Source: Ixodes scapularis (Eukaryota; Arthropoda; Arachnida; Ixodida; Ixodidae). From it: a DNA stretch of 64,000 nt. The DNA is taken from positions 113,574,831 to 113,638,830 of the forward strand of contig NW_024609846.1 in NCBI RefSeq assembly GCF_016920785.2, read 5' to 3'. The notes beneath the pieces are model-generated. The model had not been told where the DNA came from, did no database searches, and saw only the letters and a program-made list of their open reading frames with translations. This document shows positions 42,041-53,727 of this stretch, piece by piece (position 1 is the first letter of the stretch; each line of letters opens with the position of its first letter). Both the position numbers and the translations under genes were made by a program.

Positions 42041-43520
42041 TGAACGAGGGAGTGTTTGCGGAAGTAAGCCGACAATACGCATCCTGCAGCGTGCCCAATG
42101 TAGTATACACATTTATCAGCCCCGCATACTCAACGAATTCGCGATCGGATGAGTAAATTATGCGTTTGCCGAAAGCGCCGACAAACACGCATATCCCAAC
42201 TGGCGGTTTTCTTCTTTTTTTTTTTTTAATTTTGCGTTCACAGTATGTTATGTATCACATCGATAAAACTTAAAGACAAATAAAGTGCTCTGCTGATTGT
42301 TTTTGCTCGCCGGGAGTTTTCATCCCAAAACCGTACTCTTTATAAAAAGTCCATCCGTCGATGAAAGTAGATAGTTGTAGGTAAAAAGGCCCTCTTGTAT
42401 AGCAGCGCTGACTAAAGTGAGAGGAACCTTATTCCCTTACTCGATCGTACAGCAGAGCGAGCCCCCCTTGCTTCTCTGTCTTTCTCCGGCTTCTTACTGG
42501 CTCGAGAACATACTGAGTTTCCGTAGGTCACCGCTTTTGTTCGTCAATGTACATTTCAGTCAGTTTCTTTCTCTTTTGAGTCGAGTGAAGACGACCGGAC
42601 CGAAGAAGTCCTAGCAATCGTATGGCTTCTAAGTTCTATCATAGACCCTTTTCGAAAGCGTTCACTCTGATGGAAGCTGTGTAATATCTGCGCAACGGCG
42701 GACACAAGCGCGATCTCTTCGCGTTTGATTACGCCTCTCTGCTCGAGCCATCGTGCAGCGGAAGCGGAAGTACCCGCTCGCACTTGCGCGTTTTGCAGTG
42801 TCTGTTGACGAAAGACGTGTTATCACATTTAATAACTCGCCCTTCAGAAGTTGCCCTTTTGGCGCTGTGGTTGAACGCCGGGCCCAGAACCTTGGGGTCT
42901 TGTGTTAGATTCACCTTAGGGCACGTTGTAAATGTTGTTCTTTCCTTTCAATTTATCCACCTATCCCTCTCGTATATGCATTCGTTTCGCCTTACAGAGC
43001 AATTTTCACAGGGAGTTGCCGAAAGAATTGCTATCGCACAAATTTTCTTTCGTCCCTGTCGATTATGGGCTTCAGGGCAGGTCACCTTTATCTACAGGGC
43101 TTTGACGTCTACCGACGCAAGCTGTGCTTTAGGCATTAAATATTACGAGGACTATTGTACACAAAAAGAAACTTGAACGCAGGGCACGGTCGGCGTTGTT
43201 TCCTAAGTTCTTCGACATTACATTTTGCGTCACATCCTCTCTCTTTTCTTTTGCGTACCTCTTTGTTCAAGATTAAGGGTTACGAAAGTGGTGCACGAGG
43301 TTTCAGCTACGCGAGACTGTTGAGAAACTTGAGCTTAGACACGTTCTAGGAGGCCGATGCTCCTGGGGCGACAGGTGCCAGGGCAATGGTGACACGAAGA
43401 ATAATTATAAAGCATTTTACGAATAACAACAAAAGTGAGAGAAACTGACACTTCGAGCTGCCTTTGCCGCGCTTCTCATGGCGTGATATTTGCATACAAA
43501 ATTGGGTGTTTCTTTTGCTT
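42041..43520. other. Non-coding stretch, nothing recognised
   Basis: Continuation of the pre-insertion sequence. A frame of 130 codons at 42784-43176 has no recognisable domain. A T run lies at 42215. Confidence 0.35.
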
Positions 43521-44025
43521 ATAAGTAGAGTTCCGTGTTTTCGGTATATACCGATAAGCACCGAAAAATAACCCCCGGAGGGGTTTTTCCCGAAATCAGT
43601 AAAAACCGAAAACCACTGAATTGAAGCTTGCTTTGAAGAAGAAAAACCACCGTTTCACAGCAGGAATCTTTCATAAATAACTTTCTTTGTGTCCAAACCA
43701 AGCACCGACCGTACTGAACTGACCGTGACGCTGCTTGTGTCTTCGGGAATGGTTGCTATGTGCCTTATTAAGTAAATAAATAACGCATAAAACGTCGTGT
43801 TTTCTAGAGCGCGCCAGATATGCCTTTGCTTACCGTATGAGCCCCGATGAACCCCGGTTTCAGGGTTTATCGGGGCTCGTAAAAACCCCAATTTGTGGGT
43901 CGGTGTCTATTTGGGATATCACAAATAGACACAGAATTGACCAAATTCGGGCAAAAAATAAACACCGAAAAATCACCCCCGAACGTGAAGAAAAATAAGT
44001 ACCGAAAACACGAAACCCTACTTAT
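43521..44025. mobile_element. TIR element, ATAAGTAG ends (505 bp)
   Basis: The left end ATAAGTAGAGTTCCGTGTTT and the right end, reverse complemented, ATAAGTAGGGTTTCGTGTTT match closely. Inner echoes are TTCGGTA, CACCGAAAAAT and ACCCCCG. TTCGGGGTT-like inverted bits sit at 43855-43885. No coding capacity. Confidence 0.75.
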
Positions 44026-44176
44026 GAGTAACACGGAGCAACAGTTTTTTTTTTTTTTTTTCACGAGGTGATGTAATTTTAACTGAAATTGAATGTCTTA
44101 AAAGAATATAAAAAGAAACTCAACTAATGTTGAGCATAGAGAAAGAGGCGCTAAAAGAGACAAACACTAAAAAAGG

Positions 44177-44292
44177 TACTTGTTAGTGAGCGCGTTGGTA
44201 TAATGATAGAAGTTTAGAAAGAGTTATGTACGTAAAGACAGTGTTGTGTTGTCCCGTCCCCTGTCTTTACGTGTATAACTCTTTCTAAACTT
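44177..44292 (-). mobile_element. Hairpin-family element with TSD
   Basis: The arms 44211-44241 and 44261-44292 (AGTTTAGAAAGAGTTAT and complement; CGTAAAGACAG and complement) pair with few mismatches. Read on the minus strand, the tail is ATTATACCAACGCGCTCAC, matching the ACCAACTCGCCCAAC tail at 5540-5698. Flanking direct repeats are ACTAAAAAAGG (44166-44176) and ACTAAAAAAAGG (44293-44304), a target duplication with one extra A. Confidence 0.75.
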
Positions 44293-44304
44293 ACTAAAAA
44301 AAGG

Positions 44305-45274
44305 CTCACAAATAAACATAGGGACAGAACCCAGAATAACAATGGAGCGCTTTTAACGATTTTAATCCGAAGAGCAGACTATACGGAGCTTGTTAAAGTT
44401 GGGAATACCTCCGAAATGGTCGATGTCGATGAACAGGCTGAAAGATAGTGGCAAAAAAAAAAAAAGAGAAAAGAACAGGATAATAGAAGCATATATATTG
44501 CTTCCGACTATCTAAATGACGTAGCTGTGTGTGCGTGTGTGTTTGTTTTCTTTAAGAGAAATCAAAGAGATTTTTCATAATTGCGAACTTTCGTCATGCA
44601 CCGGCTTACGATTGCGGGAAGGCTTAGTGTACCAGAATGAATGTTTCAGAAACGTTTTATGCATGTTTTGGTTTGTTTCTCTAAATGGTGTTTGCGTCGT
44701 TTACCTCTTTGTTTAAACGCCAGCGTGGGCTTGCTTGGAACAGCGAATAATAATAATTGGGGTTGTGCAGATATTTAGACAGCGTGAAGTTGGTCAGCCA
44801 CTTCAAAGTTGATCTTGAAACAGCGACTTAGCTTAAACTCTGCGAGAGGAAGCCTGCCAAGTCTAGGCCGCTAGGTTTGGCAGTGGTTTCTTTCACACAG
44901 GCTTGGCTAATACCCTGGTTACACGTGTCTGCAGTTACGATAGGCCAAAGTTAGCGTAGCATAGTCGCGGACAACATTTTGTATCTGTGCAGTCAAAGCT
45001 ATGGGTGCACGTGCGCTTGAGCTCCATCCTCAGCGTGGGAAACAGAGGCGTTGCCACTGAGCTACGTTTCAACGTTAGCAACCCGTCTTGGAGGCAAAGG
45101 CGGCTAGCCAGCTTTACGTCTACTTAGTAATCATTCCAACTAGAGCTTGGCGTTCGTTGACGTGTCCGCTCGCTCTCTCGTCTCTTCCTCTTCCTCAGTC
45201 TCTCGACACGTACCGCTTTTGTAGTACGTGATGCCCACTGCACGCGCTCTCTGGTAAAGTACGAAGAAATAGTC
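44305..45274. other. Non-coding stretch, nothing recognised
   Basis: Includes a possible fragment of the GTGGGTAGA family at 45121-45190 (TCTACTTAGTAATCATTCCA, AACTAGAGCTTGGCGTTC; compare 15547-15590). Confidence 0.35.
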
Positions 45275-45333
45275 GACGACAAAATGCCGCCGTAGCACTG
45301 TCGCTGACAGTGCTACGGTGGCATTTTGTCGTC
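45275..45333. repeat. Hairpin, 28-bp arms, 3-nt loop
   Basis: GACGACAAAATGCCGCCGTA then GCACTGTC, the loop GCT, and the complement with one mismatch. Similar wording (GACAGCGCTACGACGACATTT) occurs once at 59333-59352. Confidence 0.85.
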
Positions 45334-45467
45334 CAGTTTGTTCCGAACGCTTTTTTTCACCCACCGGTGCGTGAACGCGACGCCGATGCCCAACGACTTC
45401 GCGATGACATGTACGAGTACTCTGGATTAACGCGGGACTGCAGCTCATGTTTCGCTCGTCTTGATAT

Positions 45468-45575
45468 CTGCGCATGCGTGTAATAAGTCGAATGTTTGTC
45501 GACATTTGCGTCAAAAGTTCGCATAAGCCGAACCTGGTCGAACTCGAACTCCGGCAGGTTCGCGACATACGTAGT
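45468..45575 (+). repeat. Dispersed repeat rich in GTCGAAC, copy 1
   Basis: Aligned in order with 55328-55430: GCGCATGCG, AGTCGAA, TTTGTCGA, TCGAACTCGA, GGTTCGCGACAT. The function is unknown. Confidence 0.5.
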
Positions 45576-46345
45576 TGTCGAACTCTCTTTTTTTTTTTTT
45601 TTTTTTTTTCTCCGTCTGCACATTTAGGCTGTGTCACCAGGTCCGTGATCCAAAATTTACTCTATCTCATTCTAGGGTAAAGGTCTTGTACCTTGACATT
45701 CGAAAACCTACCCGCATCCAGCGTTGTCATGTCAAGTGGCATGATTCGCCGGAGTAACTCGGATCCATTCGAGTAAGATTTGGAACACAGCCCACGGCAG
45801 TTTTCGTCCACGGGCAGCCAGAAAACGAAAGTGCTATGCGAAGAAAGCGCGACCAGGAGTAAACCTGTTCAGCAGACGACGCTCGTCGATTGACTGCGCA
45901 GGCGCATTAGGGTCTTTCTTTTGCTTCGTTTACCGCACGATAGATGGCGCTTGGCTCTGAGTATTATGAAATTCGGCAATTTTCGTCGCGTCTCTAATTA
46001 TGCTACAAAATGTGGATCTGAATATTATTTAACAAAACTTTTAGGAAACATTCGCCCCCTATTTATTGTTTACGATCGCAGTGCTGGTGAGGTAGGCTCT
46101 TACCCAATAGGCGACGTGGATTCGGCTGACGTGCTGCGGTTCCGCGGATGCATCGCAGTGAAAAGGCAGAGAGCTTTCGAAGGAAAGAAGGCGCAAAAGA
46201 GTCCAGTTTTCTTTTAAAAGTTCTATAGCGAAGAATTTTTTGGGCTCCCTATTTTTGTGTTTTTTTTTTTCACACCTTCTACAACGTGCGGTGGATGAAA
46301 TTTGATTTCAGAATCGATTCGTGGTCCCTTTAAGGCAAATGAATT

Positions 46346-46823
46346 ACAATGTTCTGGCGGGCTACCTTTGTTATACTTACTAAATTACAAATAGCGCGAG
46401 GACGAGGACAGTCGAAGAAGTGGACAGGACAGGCGCTAACTCACAACTGACGGTTTTATATACAACGTTAAAGAAGAAGGTGAAGGGAGTGTCATGGAGT
46501 TGAAAAACCAGGGGTTATTTTCTAAGCCTTCAGAATAGTATCGCATAGAGTTCAAAATCATTACCTTCGCTTAATTTGTACTATTTTCTTTTTGGTCTAC
46601 TGTGCTTTAGTCTTTTAAGTCTAACAATCTTCTTAGAATAAAGTTTTCAACAACAACAACAATCTTCTTAGGGCGCCCAAATTAGAAAAATACCTATTTC
46701 TTCTTTTTTCAGCTCCAGACACTTCCTTCACCTTCTTCTTTAACGTTGTATAAAACAGTCAGTTGTGAGTTAGCGCCTGTCCACTTCTTCGTCTGTCCTC
46801 GTCCTAGCGCTATTTGTAATTTA
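46346..46823 (-). mobile_element. Hairpin-family element, long copy with 11-bp TSD (478 bp)
   Basis: The arms at about 46379-46500 and 46710-46823 pair over more than 100 bases: TACAAATAGCGCGAGGACGA; GAAGAAGTGGACAGGACAGG; CGCTAACTCACAACTGAC; AACGTTAAAGAAGAAGGTGA. The core ACAGGCGCTAA is the family motif. An unpaired tail (46346-46378) lies at the 3' end on the minus strand. Exact direct repeats GCAAATGAATT flank it (46335-46345 and 46824-46834). The loop carries an additional small insertion at 46637. Confidence 0.8.
46623..46671 (+). mobile_element. Tail-only retroposon insertion (21 bp) with 14-bp TSD
   Basis: AACAATCTTCTTAG is exactly repeated (46623-46636 and 46658-46671). Between the copies is AATAAAGTTTTC followed by AAC units. 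A polyadenylation hexamer plus an AAC tail is what an extremely 5'-truncated LINE or SINE insertion would leave. Confidence 0.65.
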
Positions 46824-46940
46824 GCAAATGAATTGCTTTATAAATCGAAATCATTGGAGACGTGCGGCGACCTTTAATTGGCGTTGCATGTCATGTTTTA
46901 ATGACTTTCATTCCACAGTGACGTCACGCTTCACGTGAGC

Positions 46941-47090
46941 GTTGCGGGTTGTTTGAAACTCCCGCGCGAGGTCATGTCGCTGGGACGTCGATGACCCTAT
47001 CGACCAATCTGAATTTTCCCGTTACGACGGCACCGCCCCCGACTTTTCTGCGACACGAGCTGACTAACGCTATCGCGTTAAAATACTTTT
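46941..47090 (+). repeat. Dispersed repeat, copy 2
   Basis: Partner of 911-1050. The surrounding sequence ends at 47203 with TTTCCCTTTAATT, a TTAA-AGGG-type end, so this is probably the interior of a TTAA-flanked MITE. Confidence 0.6.
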
Positions 47091-48791
47091 CTGTGGCCTC
47101 CGTACACCAAATTGAAAAATAACATTAATATTCGTGAGTCTGGAGGCCAAATCCAGATGATTTAAGTATTTTTTCCTCAAATACAAAACCTCTTCAGTTT
47201 CCCTTTAATTAAAATTTATTTCACGATTCCTACTTTTTGTTTTTACTGTATGGTGATATATATATATATATATATTGCAAATGGCGAGGGGTGGAAACTT
47301 TAATAATTTCTGCGAGATCTGAATGTCAGAGGGCAGTAGAACAGGCTTTGAGCTCAGAAAAAAGAGCAAACGGAATCTTCAGTAATTACTAAATATTTTG
47401 TTCCGGAGAAACTTTCTTCAAGAGCAAGTCCCCAGGCGACTGCGCGAAATGAAAACTGAAAAAAAAAGAAGAAAAGTTATGAGGTTTAGGGTAAAATAGA
47501 AATTTGAAAAATAGGATGAGATCGAGGAGGAGAACGTCGTTATGGCTCGAAAAGGGACGAGGGAGTCTGGAGGTAGTTTTTTTGAACGGATGCGTGGATT
47601 TTTAATCAGCCGCAGGATTACACTGAACTTTCGCGTATCCCTCGTTGGAGGCGGCCGGTTTGTTTGAAGGGTAGCTTTCAACTTTAGAAAACGAGGAATA
47701 AAGAGAAACAAGAAAGCAGAAAGCAGAACAACTCAAACGTTAAAATATTACCCAGCAAAAAAAAAAAAAAAAAAGAACGGCGCGTTTTGCAGCCACGAAT
47801 GGCATTCCGTCAGCGCCTCTTCACGATGGTACTGTTTACGTGCTTTCTACTTTTTGTGATGTGGCCCAGTTCCTTCCTGGGAACATAAGAACGCACAAAA
47901 AACGCTCTCCATAGTCGCGCCTTTATGCTGCATTCCCATTGACGTCCGACTCGCAACTGCGAAGCGGATCCACTGATCTCTAATGTAGTAGGCTGGATTG
48001 AGGCTCCATGCTTGTCTTGCTGGGGTCGTATGGCACCACCGGCAGCCGTCACGTGACATCGGCTATAGTGCATGCGACTCTATGTAAAAAACTTAAAAAA
48101 AAAATAAAGCCGTTTCCCCTTTTTCTAAGCTGTTGTCAGCACTGAAACTGTTGGGCTAATTTTCGGGAAGTCTGGCAAATGGCTTGTGCACAAACATTAA
48201 AACTGACAGCCCTCGCAGTTCTTGGAATAAATGTTTTGAGGTAGAGAGTGACTTCGCTGGGAGAAAAATGTAGCGCAGCTCAATGAGACGAGAGTTACCT
48301 AGAGTTACCGCGGAGCCGGTGGCGGTTTCGATGAGTTGTTTAGTGGACTACAAGCTTGAAGATTTTGCTACGCGGAGTCAGCTCACTCCCGGATTGCTGT
48401 CAAGACGCAACTTTCCCCGAGTACGGTCTTATTTACGGCAAGTTTATTTGTTTACTTCGCTACGAGAGCAAGCTTGCCAGCTCAGCCGTGGGTGCGCTGG
48501 CACGTTTGAGTTTTTTAATGGGCGTTCGAACGCCTGACAAGTACCGATTTGATTTTCAGACACCCGATAAAATTATCGCAGCATATGATAAAATACTCGC
48601 CTTCGAGCACAGCGTAGAAGCTTCAATATTCCTCCTTTTGTGGGTGTTCTCCCATAGACTTGCGTGTATTGCCCAGTGTCAAGCAATGTCCGCCGGTGGT
48701 GTCACCGACGAATTCCCGATCCGCGAACCAGCCAATTACAATAGAGATTAGTGGACGAATCCGAATGTTTTTTGCTCGTTAAATACGCGTA
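47091..48791. other. Non-coding stretch with short AT repeat
   Basis: TA repeat at 47253-47275 and poly-A at 47757-47774. Two overlapping frames at 48283-48751 have no recognisable domain. The block 47931-48006 (TTCCCATTGACGTCCGACTC, GCGAAGCGGATCCACTGA) resembles the complement of 48958-49020, so it may be an old inverted pair. Confidence 0.4.
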
Positions 48792-48948
48792 AACTGAACT
48801 GAACCTTTATGCAGCCACATTGGCAAACGCTTCACGAATGCATTTCAATTACCAGTGTGAATAAGTCATAATGCCTTAGTCAAACTAGTGATTGAACCGC
48901 ATTCTAAAAGCGGTTGAGAATGTGGCCGCATAAAGATTCAGTTAAGTT
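48792..48948. mobile_element. Short inverted-repeat element
   Basis: AACTGAACCTTTATGCAGCC then ACATT on the left pairs with AATGTGGCCGCATAAAGATT then CAGTT on the right. The interior is non-coding. Confidence 0.6.
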
Positions 48949-50635
48949 TCACCGGGATTTCATGATGAACTCCATCGGATCCGCTTCGTGGTTGCGATTC
49001 AGTGGTCAATGTGAATGCGCCTGTAGAGCGGTAAATGCTAGCGCGCGTGCTTGCACACGGGGAAGATACCAGAGGATATAGAAACACGTACAAAAACATG
49101 GCCGGATGTATACATAGAGCACGTACACAGCTAGCACGCTCCTCGGCTATTGCGCCGACGGATATCTTGACACCGTTCTGGTTAAGGATGGTTCACACAC
49201 TTGCGAATGCTTACGACCGTTTTCCTTAAAACCTCAACCATTTCTTATGACGACAAAACACACTAGCACTGCAGCCATGAAACAGTCGGCATTTCCATGT
49301 ACTTCCTTTTTTTTTTTTTTGTCACGCATCGTTCTTTCTTTCTTGGCTCAAAAAACTATGGATAATGTCAATAGATTGTACGTACATTTGATCCCGCCAA
49401 TATTGTTTGTTTGTTTATTGTGGGGCGTCGGGAAGGGGGGGGGGGGGGGGAGCTAGGAGAAACGTGGGCCTTCGTACAGGGGCAAGTCGCTACCTAGCTT
49501 TTGGGGAATGGGAGGAATAGAGAGGAAAGAGAGAGAGAGAAAAAGAAAAGAAAGAATGATTGAAGCGTTTGAACGTGGCGTTGAATCGTTGGCTGACAGG
49601 CGAGTAGCGTGACGCTGAATAGCCCCGCGCCAATATCGCAAACCCCTTCACTCCAGTAAACTAGTTCCAGGTCCCCCTCATAGGTGGCACCAGCGTGCCA
49701 GTGTTTTCTCGTCATACGAAATCACGAGTCCTCGGTCGTAAGCAAACCCAACTGCGTGAACGGGCCTTTACAACAAAGCCATAGAAACACCGTGCAATAA
49801 CGCGGGTAGGATGTACACATATGGAACGTGTTCAGTTAGCATCTACCATCGGCTACCGCGCCGACGGAAATCTCGGCAGACTTCTTTCTGGTCATGGTAT
49901 GGTCACGGAATGCGACCGCCGCTTGGAGAGGGTTTCCAACGGAATTCTTAAATATACACGAGGGAATACGCTCGGGTGTCGCGGTTCCTTTGGGTTTCTT
50001 TGCGGGGGGCTTGCACCGCAGGTTTGTTTTCAGACCCCGGGGATGGCTCGCTCTCAAACCCCTCCTTTGTTGTTTCCCGGATCTGGCGAAAGGGCGTTGT
50101 GTTCGTCGCACTGCATGCGTCGGCGGCACTTAAAGTGACGGCTCAAAGCGCTTCCGCGACTGCGATCGCTCTTTGTTCGAGTCATTGTTTAGTAAAAAAT
50201 AAATAAAGAAATTAAGAACTGGGCGGCAAGTCAAAGGCTTTCTAGTCGACTTCGTCGTTCGGGACAAAGGGGAGCAAATAAGTTTGGCAAAGAATACATA
50301 AACACGAGAACTCCGGAATGGTCGGGAACGTGTCGTATATTGTGATTTTAAAAGTTTTACGGTGCTGCAGCCTCCAAACAAAGGAAAAAAAAATATCTCA
50401 AAGAAAACAATCGTTGGATTGTTTTTTTAGCAATTTTTCTAATAAAAAAAAGGAGAAAACAATGCCATTTTACTTTTTTTTTAACATGAAATCTCGCAAA
50501 CCGCTTCTAATTTAGAAATCAGACAGTGTTATGAGAACTTCGAATTCTTACTTATAGGGGCACGTTAGAGTAGATTTATAGCTTTCAGCAGCAATATATG
50601 TAATTTACTAATGCTACGCGAAAATCGCAATACGC
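48949..50635. other. Non-coding stretch, nothing recognised
   Basis: T run at 49307-49320, poly-G at 49435-49450, GA-rich 49515-49545. The CpG-rich block 49820-50130 is open in three frames at once with no recognisable domain. Confidence 0.35.
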
Positions 50636-50724
50636 GCGCGCGCGCGCCTGTGTGTGTGTGTGTGTGTATGTGTGTGTGTGTGTGTCTGTGTTTGTGTGTG
50701 TGTGTGTGTGTGTGCATGCGTGCG
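50636..50724 (+). repeat. CG then GT microsatellite
   Basis: CGCGCG at 50635-50646, then interrupted GT runs to about 50713, then GCGT units. Confidence 0.95.
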
Positions 50725-52090
50725 TGCGTGGGACGTTTGCGAAAACAAATTACGCTAAATAGCGAGCTGTCTCGATGCCATGTGGTGGGAATCTGTTCAG
50801 TTAGTCCCGCAGGTGCTTCCATTCCTAAGTAGTGTGACGTCAGCATTTTGCCAGCACTACTCGACCCATTTTCCTATTTTGTGGCGTCGTATGTTTATTT
50901 GCTTGAATATCTTGGTCCAGTCACGAATCGTTTTGGAGTTACTTAAACGCGTAATAACTTTTTTTTTATTATTATTTTATTTCAACAAAATAAAGTATAA
51001 TCTCTTTTGTCAATGTACATTATTAAAGAATGCCATAAAGCCGGTATAGAATCTGTACTTTTCTTTTTTTTTTTTTTTCGCGAGCTTGGAAAGGCGGAAA
51101 ATAAAATTTGCAAAAAAGGACGGTCAGGTCTCGACCACAGCAAGGCGAATTTACACACACAACGAAAGCAACAAAAGCCTTCAAACTTTAATTTGATACT
51201 TCCACTATAAACGCTCGTTTCTCGTTTATTTTAATTTTACATATGGGTTACGCAAACATATTTTGATGTCACGTCTTTAAAATTAAATCATGATAAAAAA
51301 AGTAGGAAATTAGGAGCTCGTTATTCAGTTTTACTATCCCTGTGGTGGACCGTCAATTTAATACCGGGCTATCAAAAGCGATTCTATTTGACTTTTTTTT
51401 TTAGTTGATTTTTGACTGTCTTTTTCGAATCGTCATGTTGTCCTGCGGGTTTATTCGTTCGTCTTATATTCGCGGTTTCCGGTTTTATGGCTGCCCGTTA
51501 CCGTGTTCTGTTACCTCGCTAGCATGCTAAACTGTCACACTTTTTCTTCGTTATTCTGTTTGCAGACTCGGCTATGGAAACTGACTGGCCAGGCTGCGCC
51601 CCTTTCTCCCTCCAGAACGTGTAGACAGGCGTTACCGTCAGGTACTAAAAAAAGCGGTCTTAAACGAAGTTATTTAAAGGGATACTGAAATTAACGTTGA
51701 AACGTATATTTGACGTTCATAGATGTACGTCAAATGTTTTCAGTAATATCCGCAAGTAGTTAACGGGTCACTATATAGGTTTCGTTTCGTTTGCCTTACC
51801 CCGGGGACTGATGCTAAAAGAAGTTACCGAGAAGGCGCATTGCGTCTCTGCGTACGTCGCATTCGTGTCGTAATCTGGACAAGGCTGTCGTGGCTCCAAG
51901 GTTCGCCACTTGGTCGTGCCAAAGCGTCGCAGGCTTGGCAGTGAAAATTCTCGACCGGTCATGAACGGCCTCACCGCACAGCCGCCGCGACGCTTGTGCT
52001 GCGCTGCATTGCATCTCTCGTTGGGCTCACCAGGCCGCCTGTTCGTCGTGTCTGCGACAGCTCAGCAGCGGGAAGGCGAGGGAGACTACG
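50725..52090. other. Non-coding stretch, nothing recognised
   Basis: TTTAAAGGGATACTGAAATT at 51673 is a TTAA-AGGG-type element end. The partner may be the CCCCTTTAAGG near 52396, but their inner sequences do not pair clearly. Confidence 0.35.
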
Positions 52091-52140
52091 AGTATGAGGG
52101 CTGCGAAGAGGACTGTCGTCCTCTTCGCAGCCCTCATACT
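52091..52140. repeat. Perfect hairpin, 23-bp arms, 4-nt loop
   Basis: AGTATGAGGGCTGCGAAGAG then GAC, the loop TGTC, then the exact complement. Confidence 0.9.
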
Positions 52141-53244
52141 GGACATCGCCAAATACCATCGCCATTGGACGTCGACATCGCCAAATACATAGCGCACATA
52201 TCGCGCCAGCTGGGCATGTATGAGAACAGGACATGTAGCTTTCGCTTGCTTGCCCCCTGGAAGCTGCGGTGAGGCCACGCTAACTTCCCCGTCTTCTTTT
52301 TGCGGTTTGTGCACGATCGGTTAGCTTTTAAGTTACCTCACACACCGAACGCCACAGATCCGAGTCGAGGATGGCCGACCCTTCGTTGGCTTTCCCCTTT
52401 AAGGCGCCACGGTCGAGTTCAAGCTAAAATTATACGTTCAAACGTCTCGTACTTTTACGGAGCAAATGATATGACAAGATTCCAGCCAAATTTTTAGAAG
52501 CTCGGTGCGATTTGGCCATCATTTAACTTACTTGTGTATTATTGTTTTCGTCTTTTTTTTAACGAAAAATTGATGTTTTGATGCGATACCATAACATATA
52601 GTCTATATCTAAAAATGTTTTTTTTACTTTTTAAGAAGTTCCTGAAAAGAATCGGTCTTCCTAGTTTTAAAGTTACTAAAATCTTTATTCTTAAAATCTA
52701 TGTTTTTTTAAAATGTCAGCAACATATCGCGTCAATATTTTATTATCAACTTTTACTAAACGCGTTACTGGATAAACCATGCGGGACAATACGGTTGGTA
52801 TGAAAAGCAAAACTTCACAACAATTTTTTAGTACATCATGCGCAGCTTTCACGACGTGATGAAGCTTGGTATCAGGCAGTCTTGTACTCGTAGCTAAAAA
52901 AAGTATTCCATTACAATTAAATTTACTCTTGGTTAAAAAGTAATAAATTAGGTTACTTGATTACTTAAGAACAAAAGTAATGGGCCTTTAGCTGAAAAAA
53001 AGAAAACCAAAGTAACCGTTACTTTTTAGATTTTCAGAATTACAGATTTTCGTGCCACTTGGATTAGGATTAGGATCACCAAATTATAAACTGCTTATCT
53101 TTTGAATCTAGCAATTTGGATAAACCGTCCTCCTGTCTGAGATTTGATTCGAGGATTCCTTAGATGGAAACTTGTAGAAACAAAAGGCGCCATAAAAGAA
53201 AAGGGGAGGGAAAAATAGCCTAACCGTTACAAGCAGTTTTACAT
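52141..53244. other. Non-coding stretch, nothing recognised
   Basis: AT-rich. The segment 52895-53030 alternates AAAGTAAT/ATTACTTT-type words. Confidence 0.35.
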
Positions 53245-53388
53245 AGAATTAGAACGTGTTGGTTAAACATCTTGGTATGCGAACGCAAAAGGAGACAAGG
53301 GATGCACAACAACACGCCAGTCACGAGCGTTGTCCGCGTCTCACGTGTTTTTCTGTGTCCCTTGTCTCATTTTGTATTCGCATGCCAA
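53245..53388 (-). mobile_element. Hairpin-family element with imperfect TSD
   Basis: CTTGGTATGCGAACGCAAAA then GGAGACAAGG pairs with CCTTGTCTCATTTTGTATTC then GCATGCCAAG. The core ACGAGCGTTGT matches the family. On the minus strand the tail is CCAAGATGTTTAACCAACAC, the same order as CCAAGATG...ACCAAC at 5648-5672. The flanks AAGCAGTTTTACA (53231) and AAGTCGTTTTAGT (53389) look like a decayed target duplication. Confidence 0.7.
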
Positions 53389-53704
53389 GAAGTCGTTTTA
53401 GTACTTGCGACATTAATGAGATCCCTCTCGCGATTACTTCCTACTAAAGGTGTTCACATGATTGCAAAATTACTCCAAGGTCTAATCGATTGCAGGTTAT
53501 TTGATTAGTACTTGGAATGAGTACTATCTGGTATCATTACGGTGGTTTAATTCATACGCACTTTTCCCCAGCGAGTCTTATATTGTTTTCATTTTCTTTT
53601 TCAAAACGAGCATGGCAAGCAATTTTGCGCGAAGAAAACAACGGACCTGATATAGGTCATGATTTTCTTAAATCCACGAGAAACATTTCATTAAGTTATC
53701 ACAT

Positions 53705-53727
53705 CCCCCCCCCCCCCCCCCCCCCCC
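53705..53727 (+). repeat. Poly-C tract
   Basis: 23 consecutive C. Confidence 0.95.

Noticed and set aside
51673..52400. TTAA-AGGG element between 51673 and 52400
   Set aside because: The outer hexamers resemble the family ends, but inner sequences do not pair, so the two ends may belong to different elements.
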